Assembly: GCA_023653785.1 (NCBI GenBank)
Contig: JAMKCH010044282.1
Coordinates: 1 to 64,000, forward strand
Direction: 5' to 3'
DNA length: 64,000 bases
DNA from: Ophioderma brevispina
Taxonomy: Eukaryota > Echinodermata > Ophiuroidea > Amphilepidida > Ophiodermatidae
Shown: one piece after another, positions 56,144 to 64,000 of the stretch
How the letters are laid out: each line of letters opens with the position of its first letter
How positions within the stretch are numbered: the first letter of the stretch is position 1
Translations under genes and position numbers: made by a program
The notes under the pieces: model-generated
The model's input: only the letters and a program-made list of their open reading frames with translations
What the model was told of the DNA's origin: nothing
Databases searched by the model: none

Positions 56144-56486
56144 GCAGTGATTTGCTAAATCAGTAACCGAAAAAATCATCAAAAATCAGATTTTTGCATG
56201 TATGTAACAAGTACAGGTATCCTAACATACCCTGCAAATGATAAGACCAGAAGCAACCTAATAAGGACAGAATCGGAGATTATAGTCATTACTGTCCGTT
56301 CGGACACTTACTACAACACGTAATTGAATGGAGAATCGTATCTTGGAACACTTGCCGTTTTCTTCCTTTTCTGTCAATTCTACAGCTAGAAAAAGTAACT
56401 TATGAGAATTCTACACACTTATCCTTCACTTTGAAGCTATTCCTGCAAATTTCAAATATTTTTCAAATCACTGATAGTGTCTTTAA
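56144..56486. mobile_element. TTAA MITE (ends AGACACTATCAGTGATTTG), copy B, inverted relative to 13267-13621
   Basis: Nearly the full interior of copy A is present in reverse complement, including 'TCATTACTGTCCGTTCGG' and 'TACAACACGTAATTGAATGG'. The right end has TTAA at 56483-56486. The left end is degraded. Confidence 0.8.
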
Positions 56487-57214
56487 AGACCTTTTTAAAC
56501 ACTATTTGCACTATCTTTTTAAACATTTTGAAATATAGACCTAGAAACATCTACTATTTAATGTCTATACACGTTATATCCAAACATGTTTAAAGTCTAA
56601 ACATGCTTAGGCATTTGGATTTTACGCCGTGTTCTGAGATTTTGACATGTATTCTGAAATATTCGGAATTCTGAAAAGAAATGAAATTCCTTCATTTTAT
56701 TTTGGTACTTTGAATTTTTGAACGAAATACTAATGGTATTGATTTGTACAAGCTTAGAAGTAAAGGAAAAAGTTTGAGCATTTTTCTGTTGGGTCGGCCC
56801 GGTCCCCGGGGGTCAGTCAAAACCAACATAGAACAGTTAGGGTTTTTTTCACTGCCTTAGTAGTTGCAAATTATGACGCAAATATAACTTCCTTGTTCGA
56901 TAATAAAAAAAATATGGGGTTTAACATTTTTGTGCATACCCTTCTGTGTTTGGCTTTTTGGTAAAAAAAAAAAAAAATGGAAACCATGTTTTTCCAACTT
57001 CACGTATCATAATTATTATAGGGTAAAGATTTACCTCCATAGACCATTATTCAATTTTGACATCCAAATCTGCGACTAAATTATAAAAGGAGTGTGAGCT
57101 CTATATTTTTTGCCCCGTCTATTTTCCAAAGAAGCTGAATAATCTGAAACATTTGACCGCCTAAAAATGAAAACCACATTTTTGGGATAAATTTAGGATG
57201 CCACACACCCGAAG
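56487..57214. other. Gene-less stretch
   Basis: AT-rich, with an A-run at 56961-56976. Short frames only. Confidence 0.3.
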
Positions 57215-57605
57215 GACGGGCTCCTATGAGATTTTGGCGTGAAATTATGCTCCAGGAGCATATAGACCATGTTCCTGGAACATAAATAATCTGGAAAATA
57301 TTCTGTCAAATATGCTTCAGGAGTATATTTGACTATGCTCCTGGAGCATAAATAATCTGGAGAAATATTTTAAGTCAAATATGCTCCTGGAGCATATTTG
57401 AATGCCCAATGCTCCAAGACCATATGGCAAATATCCTCCTGGAGCAGTGGAGAAATATGCTAAGTCAAATACTGCTCCATGAGCATATTTGCCATATGCT
57501 CCTGGACCATGTGCATTCAAATTTGACTTAGAATATTTCTCCATATTATTTATGCTCCAGGATCATATGCTCCTGGAGCACACTTTCGGGCCAAAATCTC
57601 AGAGT
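57215..57605. mobile_element. Inverted-repeat element filled with palindromic TGCTCCAGGAGCA units
   Basis: Outer ends 'GAGATTTTGGCGTGAAA' (about 57219) and 'TTTCGGGCCAAAATCTC' (about 57585) are inverted. Between them, about ten copies of the self-complementary unit ATGCTCC(A/T)GGAGCAT alternate with 'AAATAATCTGGAGAAATATT' and 'AGTCAAATATG' spacers. The whole interior is an imperfect nested palindrome. Overlapping frames on both strands are by-products. Confidence 0.75.
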
Positions 57606-57984
57606 AGCAAAAACTGTCCATACCAAAATCAAGTGTCTGTGATATTCCTGCATTGTACAAGGCTTGTTATGTCCTGAAGGGGGGGGGAAAAAAAAAAAAA
57701 AAAAAAAAGGGATCGCCCTGTACCTTACCTATACCCTGGCGAGTGTTTTTTTTTAATGAAAGGAGCATAAATGTTAATTGCCAATTATATTAAATCATTT
57801 GGCACCAGAAAATGGGGTTTTAATAGGGCACAAAATAAAACGGGTGGTAATCCTCTTTGGTGGACAAAGGTTAGGTGAAAAAAAAAACATGGTTTGCCAG
57901 ATTGTTTCTTCTTTAACTTGAGACACTCAACTCCTTGACAATACGAGTAGCCCAACTTTAATAAAGAGACTAATTTTAGACCCA
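57606..57984. other. Gene-less gap with homopolymer tracts
   Basis: G10-A20 tract at 57680-57709. Otherwise nothing supported. Confidence 0.35.
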
Positions 57985-58405
57985 TATAAGTTTTCCTTTG
58001 CATTTTTGCATTGACATGAGGTATTTTGCATTTTGAAATTTGCACTTAAATCTTTGAAATTTGCTAGTTCCTTCATGAAGAAAATGTGAACTGTCAATTT
58101 TGGGCAAAACTTATTTTTACTTAGACCAGATCTTACTTTAAACCTGGTCTAACTTTTTGTGCATATGTTTGTATGCATAAGAGTTAGACCGGGTCTATAG
58201 TTAAGACCTGGTCTAAGTTTAATTTAGTCCCACCAGAAAAGACATTTTCCTTTACACTGACGTGAGGTATTTTGTATTTTATTTTGAAATTTGCATTTTA
58301 AATCTTTGAAATTTGCTAGTTACTTTATGAAGAAAATGTGAACTGTCAATTTTGGACAAAACTTGTTTTTACTTAGACCAGGTCTAACTTTAAACCCGGT
58401 ACATA
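57985..58405. mobile_element. Two partial copies of the 3791-4032 MITE in tandem
   Basis: 57985-58168 and 58172-58405 both contain 'GAGGTATTTTG(C/T)ATTTT', 'GAAATTTGCTAGTT', 'ATGAAGAAAATGTGAACTG' and 'ACTTAGACCAG(A/G)TCT'. Each lacks one end. Together they are the reverse complement of the 3791 family. Confidence 0.75.
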
Positions 58406-58560
58406 CAGACCATTTTGTGAACCTAGAACCTCATTTTTTTTTTAAATTGTGGTTCCTTATGTATCCCCGACAAAAGGTTATTTCAAAATTTTAGTTGATT
58501 TTGATGAAGGGTTTGTTTTGAGCAAATGTTTATTATCAGCACCCCAAAGGCCACTGTGTT

Positions 58561-58846
58561 CAGTGGTGTACTGACCGGGGTGGGGGCAAGTTGCCCCCTC
58601 TGGCTCAAAAAAGCAGGACGATATGGACCAAAATATTGCATTTTCAACCCTCTTTTTCAGGCAATTTTGACCAATTTCAGCCTAAATTTGGGCAAAATGA
58701 AAGTAAACTTGGCAATTTTCGCGCGTGTGGTCAAGTTCAGACTTAATTGGAGCATATCACTGGGACGACTAACGAATTTTGACCCATCTGGCGGGACGAC
58801 TTTGAAATGTTGCCCCCTCTGGATCGACTGCCTCGGTACGCCACTG
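58561..58846. mobile_element. hAT-type MITE with perfect 8-base target duplication
   Basis: Ends CAGTGGTGTACTGACCGG and (inverted) CAGTGGCGTACCGAGGC. Flanked by ACTGTGTT at 58553-58560 and 58847-58854. The 8-base duplication and CAGTGG start are classic for the hAT superfamily. 286 bases, non-coding. The 110-codon frame spanning it (58526-58858) is a by-product. Confidence 0.9.
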
Positions 58847-59001
58847 ACTGTGTTGTAATTTAAAATTATGAATTATCTTCCAGAGTAGATGGAATTTAGA
58901 CACAGATGCAATATTGAAGTCAATGGTTCAAATGAAATAAAAAATCTCAACTTTTATTAGGCAAGTGGGGGGGGGGGTGCTTGTGGATCACAAAATGCCC
59001 C

Positions 59002-61232
59002 TTAAGGGTGATAGAGGATCATAAAGCTAACGGCCAGATTTTCTTTATTTTCAGATATATGGTATTTTCATCGGTGCAAATGAGAAATCTGAAATAAAAA
59101 ATGGGGGTCACCGACTTAGTTTTTGAGGTACGGTGTGTTCAAAAATCACATTTTTCGGGAAAAATTGCACGGAGCTCTATGGGAAAATGAGAAAAAGACG
59201 CAATTTTCCTCATAAAAAATAAATTTCTGACGGCCAGATTTTTATTTTTTAAATTATGTTAAAGTCATATGTCAGATCTTTAAGGCGCATCAATCAAAAG
59301 AGGGGGTCACCGACTTAGATTTCTTGAAAACTGTCAAAATGTACCAAAAAATACACCTTTTTTCATTTTAGTGCGTCTTGGTTAACTGTTGTGGGCGCAG
59401 CACTCTTTGCGTACCTACGCACCAAAACTAGCGCACCAAAACTAGCGCCAGGTATACACGCATCATAACCCATCAAACAGTGATTATGATAGAATTTACG
59501 GTATCGCAGTTTTATAATCTACACAAGTGATTTCACTCCTTAAAATGGAACGCTATAAGTGACATAAACGTCAGAATATAACAAAATTACCCTTCAAAAA
59601 GTTTAGAAAGATGTTCCAAAATATATTTTATTTAACATGAAGATTTTTTTAAACTTCTACAACACCACAACATAAATTGATAGTGAAAAATTCAATGACC
59701 ATCTAGGATTTGAAAAAAAAAATCTTCATGTTTTTATATATTAATTACCCAAACGTTTGAGCTTCTTTATTAATATAAGTTTATGGTTTACTAGTCCGAT
59801 AATTGGAACGGGTTTCTATTCCAAATTTGTATGTAAAATGATCCGCTTTTCCGAATATGTAATAAGGTTCGATATTCCGAGTTTAAAGAAAGGCTCGCTT
59901 TTCCAAGCTAAAAGGTTCGCTATTCCGAAACCATGCATATACCGGGCCGCGTGTTCCATTTTCCAAATTTCAAAAGGTAAATGAAACGATTTGTAGCAGA
60001 CAATTTATGATAAGATCAAGTTTTTGTTTCAAGGATTAGGGTTAGTTTTAGGGTTAGCTATATAGGTTAAAGGTTGCCAAACAATTCGATTGGTGTCATC
60101 ACCACCACAAACAGAGAAAACTTAGTCTGATGTGACAATTTTGTTTGTTATCCCAGTTGGGTTTTCTAAAATGTGGAAATGAAAAATGTTATCTCATAAT
60201 AAATAGTGAAATCGTGGCATTGCGGCTTCAAAGTATATAGGCCTATATATAATTTATTGCAGGGTCGTCTCGATATTCTAAGGTTCATTATTCCGAAGGT
60301 TCGCTATTCATCACCCTGCAAGTCTTGCAGATAGGCCTACTTTTTTAATTACTGAATGAGCTCTTGAACATCAAAAATTCAACGACCCTCAATTGAAAAT
60401 GCGCTTACACTTTCCTCCGATTTTTTTCTCCTGGTTCCTCCGAAATGTTTATTTTTATATGGGGTAAAAGTACGCTTGGTATTAATTTCATTAAGCGATT
60501 TTTTGTGAACTTACCCGAAAAGCACGGTACCAAAAAAAGCACAATCGAAATTAATCAACAATTGCAAACTGCAGCAACGAATGCCAAACTACACAAAACT
60601 ACGCGCTAGCGTTTAAAACACTCATCTCTAGAAAACATTCGACGCACATATACGAGTGCGTAAGTATTCACGCTAAACGATGCGCAGCTGCAATTAGGTG
60701 TGCGTACTGCAAGGCCCTCTAGGATTCACACCAGTAAATAACGTGAGAAAACGGTAAGTCCAGCCCCCACTCAAACTGAGGTGTTTTTTTTTGGTGACCC
60801 TCGCCTAAGTATAACCTTAACTTAAACTGAGAGAAATGGCGAGAATCTGGGTTGCAAATCATGGTTGCTATCAATATTAAGTATAAAATCTGTAGGATAT
60901 CAAAACAAGGTTTTTCTTGATATGTTATTTTAATCCGACAAACCATTTTAAACCGTATTCTTACGGGAACACCTGACTGAAAAAAGTGCTGTGACCTCCG
61001 GGATCCACGGGGCATGCTAGTTTTGGCGGTCCAGTCGCTCGAAATTTTGGGGATACCTACCACGAATTTTATGATTGATTTGGTAGGAGATATGATGATC
61101 TTCAAGCAGAATTGTTAGCTTTAGGTCTGAGATTGTTCCATTGAGGAGAAAATGACGTTTTCATCTCCGGCCATTTTGTACCGGAACGAATGGGAGCAGC
61201 AATTTATGGTGTGAAACCTCTATCACCCTTAA
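59002..61232. mobile_element. TTAA-flanked element (ends GGGTGATAGAGG), 2.2 kb
   Basis: TTAA at 59002-59005 and 61229-61232. Ends 'GGGTGATAGAGG' and 'CCTCTATCACCC' are perfect inverted repeats. It shares 'GGGGGTCACCGACTTAG' and surrounding phrases with 47839-49684. A minus-strand frame of 128 codons (60719-61105) inside has no transposase-like motif. I cannot tell whether a longer ancestor coded for one. Confidence 0.8.
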
Positions 61233-61810
61233 GGTTCTAGGGGTCTAATTTGCAACCCGTTTTATCTAGAGTGTAAAATGGTTTAGTACATGCATTCATG
61301 GCAATATATTTGACATGACTTCAAGCTTATTAGAAAGTCCATGTACAAAACCAGTCAAGAGAATTGACATTAAATACGGTGTAAGATTTGTCTATCATAA
61401 TTTGCATTTATTGGGTACTGTACTCTTGTGTGATCTGTACAATATGGAATAATTCTATTACCTCTAACACGTGCCCATTGTGACAATGCAGCATTCTGAT
61501 GTCAGTTCTCTGCCCATTATTCTGCACTAATGGGTCGCCAGTGCATTTCTTATTAAATGAAGCTGTTTTAGGTAATAGCATATAAATAAAGGGTTTGCAT
61601 GTCCCTTTCTATGGGCTTCATCATGTATCCTCGGCCATAAAAACTTTCAAATACTGGGCTCGGCTGCGCCTCACCCATTATTTAGTTTTCTGACCTGTAC
61701 ACATTATTCGCCATAAAGGACCTCAAACCCTTTAATTTCTTAAATAATGGCAAATTTTTTTAAGAGTGCCCCCATTTTTTCAATTGTGAGATTTATTTCC
61801 AAGTTGTGTT
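61233..61810. other. Gene-less stretch
   Basis: Contains the loose repeat shared with 45914-46040. No gene. Confidence 0.3.
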
Positions 61811-62741
61811 GGAATTGAAAAATTTTTAACTACTTAGTTCCTCCGGTAGACAAGGATGGGTATTTATTAATCTTTTCCTGGAGAGTGCCAGCGCACACAA
61901 GTGTTGAAAAAAAAAAAACAAAAAAAAAAAACCACCCTTGCACTTGTCCGGATTCGAACCGGAGACATCCGTATTACTAGTGAAGGCGGCTTTAACCAAC
62001 TGAGCAAAAAGACTGGGTGGTAGAGAGCGATAGATATCATCTATAGGTGTTAAGTTCGCAAAAGTGTGTCATCGGCGTTCCTAGAGGATAGCATCAGAAC
62101 GGTATATTACATATACAATGTTTATATTGTTTGAAATTTTTAAACTACTTAGTTCTCCGGGAGACAAGGATGGGTATTTATTAATCTTTCCCTGGGATGG
62201 GCCAGCGCACACAAGTGTTGAAAAAAACCGATCTGGCACTTGGCCGGATTCGAACCGGCGACCTCCGTAATACTAGTGACGGCGCTCTAACAAACTGAGC
62301 CACAAGACTGGGTTGGTAGAGAGCGAGAGGTATATATTATAGGTGTTAGATTCGAAAAGTGTGTTCCATCGCTTTTCCTGCGGATAGCATCAGAACGTTA
62401 TAGTTACATATACAATTTTATTGTGTTTTTGAAATTTAAATACCTTAGTTCTCAGGTAGACAAGGATGTTATTTATTAATCTTTCCCTGGAGATGCCAGC
62501 GCACACAAGTGTTGAAAAAAAACCAATATGCACTTGGAGATTCGACCCGGCGACCTCCGTATTTACTAGGCTGACGGACGCTATACCCCAACTGAGCCAC
62601 AAGTATGAGTTGGTAGAGAGCGATAGATATCATTATAGGTGTTAAGTTCGAAAGCTGTGTCCATCAGCTTTCCTAGCGGATTAGCATCAAACGGTTTATA
62701 TTTAAAAAATTACAATTTTATATTTGTTTTGAAATTGTAAC
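61811..62741 (-). repeat. Three tandem units of about 300 bases, each with a tRNA-like sequence
   Basis: Each unit has the same phrases in order: 'ACTTAGTTC...TAGACAAGGATG', 'TATTTATTAATCTTT', 'CCAGCGCACACAAGTGTTG', an A-run, then a minus-strand tRNA-like stretch (61941-62014, 62237-62310, 62531-62605), then 'TAGAGAGCGA(T/G)AG' and 'TATAGGTGTTA'. On the minus strand, unit 2 has a paired D arm (GCTC/GAGC), a perfect T arm (GCCGG-TTCGAAT-CCGGC) and an A box TGGCTCAGTTTG. The A-run lies directly downstream as a T-run, usable as a pol III terminator. The acceptor stem pairs for only about four bases, and the anticodon arm is one base too long (loop near CTAGTA). I therefore favour a tRNA-derived repeat over functional tRNA genes. 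Confidence 0.65.
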
Positions 62742-64000
62742 GGAAAATAACATGTTATTTTTACGCCCCATAATAGTAGTGGTTGAGCACTTCTGACTAT
62801 TGGTAATTGTCTAAACTCGCCGTCACAATTCCTTCTCTGAAATAGACGCTACATACGCGCGCGGAATTGCTGCGAGTAACTCGCAGACTATGCATTTCCT
62901 TTACGCGGTGTCATGGTTCTGTCTGGCGGGAATGCTGGAGTAGTCTTACTTCAGAGGAAAAAGGAATTATGACGGAGAGCATAGTATTAGAGTATACAAA
63001 TGGCCAATGCATGTGAGATCAATAGTATAAGAATTTCACACGGACAAACTTGGGGATTTGTCTAAAAAAGGACAATTTTAGGGGGTTTAGTCATTTGTCA
63101 CCACAACAGGTCGACTTTGTCGAAGGACCCACCTTCCATAAAAAATCATGTGTACGGCCGGCGGCCCTGGCACGACTTGAAACGCAAAAACTTATTTAAA
63201 AAACTACACCTGAAGATTAATGTTCAAACTGTATTCGCATTTAAGAAGGTCCATATTTTTGAATTATATATTCAGGATCCCCTGACCCCACTAATTCAAC
63301 AGCATGCCTTAAACATGAAGGTTCTGTCTGTCGGTCCATTATTAAATATCATAATCTTCATGAAATGATCCTACTTGTCATTGTCTGAACCAACAAAACA
63401 ATGGTTGAGCGTTGACAAGTTTCATATTGGAGTGACGTTTTCAGCGGCCGTTGAATTATCGGGATACAAAATTCCTTCTTATACATACACATTGAATTGA
63501 GCTTAAAATTTTTTTTTTTTTTATTCCCTGTACATTTAGGTTTGTGGAAGGAGAGAAGACATACATTTATGGTCCACCACACCCACCACTTAATTAGTTG
63601 CAGTACCTTATACAGTCATGTAAGGAAAAAATACACAAAAACTATCAACCACAGCATCATTATAACATACAGTGTTGGGAATAAGTTCACCCAAGCACAG
63701 GTTTTTAGAAAAGAAAACATCAAAACAACAACACAAAACAAGAAACAAAAGACAAACAACACACAAACAAACAACAACACAAAACTCAAGTCAAAGACAG
63801 GACCAACATGTTCTCACACAAATCCACACCACACTTTTCACACAAACTCCCAACCACTCACAGTCACTCAAACATGAACCCAGCTTTAATCTGAGGTGCC
63901 ATGGAAAATTAATAAACCAGTGAAAATAAATCAGGAGGCTTCAAGATCAAGGGTCCATTTTTTAAAGTGTTGTCCAAGTTTCCCTTTACTTTTTCAGCAA
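62742..64000. other. Gene-less stretch to the right edge
   Basis: Short frames only. 63700-63870 is an A/C-rich low-complexity patch that opens two overlapping Thr/Gln/Asn-rich plus frames (63497-63923), which I do not consider genes. Confidence 0.35.

Noticed and set aside
60719..61105. 128-codon minus-strand frame inside the 59002-61232 element
   Set aside because: Considered as a transposase, but it has no DDE-like or zinc-binding pattern and is too short.
61941..62605. Three functional tRNA genes
   Set aside because: Acceptor stems pair for only a few bases and the anticodon arm is irregular. They recur within a larger tandem repeat unit.

Overview
This window looks like a transposon-rich stretch of an animal (metazoan) genome, most likely an invertebrate. 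It is AT-rich. It contains eukaryotic splice signals, degenerate LINE reverse transcriptase, tRNA-derived SINE-like repeats, and many short inverted-repeat (MITE) families. There is no operon structure or ribosome-binding-site grammar. I cannot name the species. Many repeat copies differ by single-base insertions and deletions, which suggests either old decay or incompletely polished long-read assembly.

Only one locus looks like a functional protein-coding gene: about 49,960-54,922 on the + strand. It has a possible 68-base intron (49,987-50,054) and then two long open frames, 50,055-52,076 and 51,992-54,922. These overlap out of frame and together would encode roughly 1,600 residues. The protein is acidic, Ser/Thr/Glu-rich and probably mostly disordered. 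It carries four amphipathic helices with paired hydrophobics every fourth residue, several internal repeats and a polybasic C-terminus. That layout resembles a multi-site A-kinase anchoring protein (AKAP). This is inference from pattern, not an established homology.

Layout: 1-860 tandem repeat. 1,677-8,350 a dense series of MITEs, including two copies of a small element with CRE (TGACGTCA) motifs in its terminal repeats, and a repeat with two RFX X-box palindromes. 8,698-9,800 a decayed mariner-like element. 10,600-13,620 TTAA-flanked MITEs. 15,330-15,447 a SINE. 16,855-18,590 a nest of TTAA-targeting MITEs whose uninterrupted sites survive elsewhere in the window. 20,090-23,550 repeats rich in direct AGGTCA half-sites, plus a LINE 3' fragment. 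24,060-24,480 a short tandem repeat. 26,246-26,479 an unidentified GC-rich open frame. 31,375-32,580 a decayed LINE. 33,700-34,250 a GC-rich block. 35,371-45,600 large diverged repeats in direct and inverted orientation. 46,580-49,798 MITEs up to the gene. 55,288-55,820 a second copy of the MITE that abuts the gene upstream. 57,215-61,232 more MITEs, including an hAT-type element with a perfect 8-base target duplication. 61,811-62,741 three tandem tRNA-bearing units.

The mobile elements do not form a pathway with the gene. They matter as its surroundings: the gene sits between two copies of one MITE family, each copy carrying a different nested insertion.
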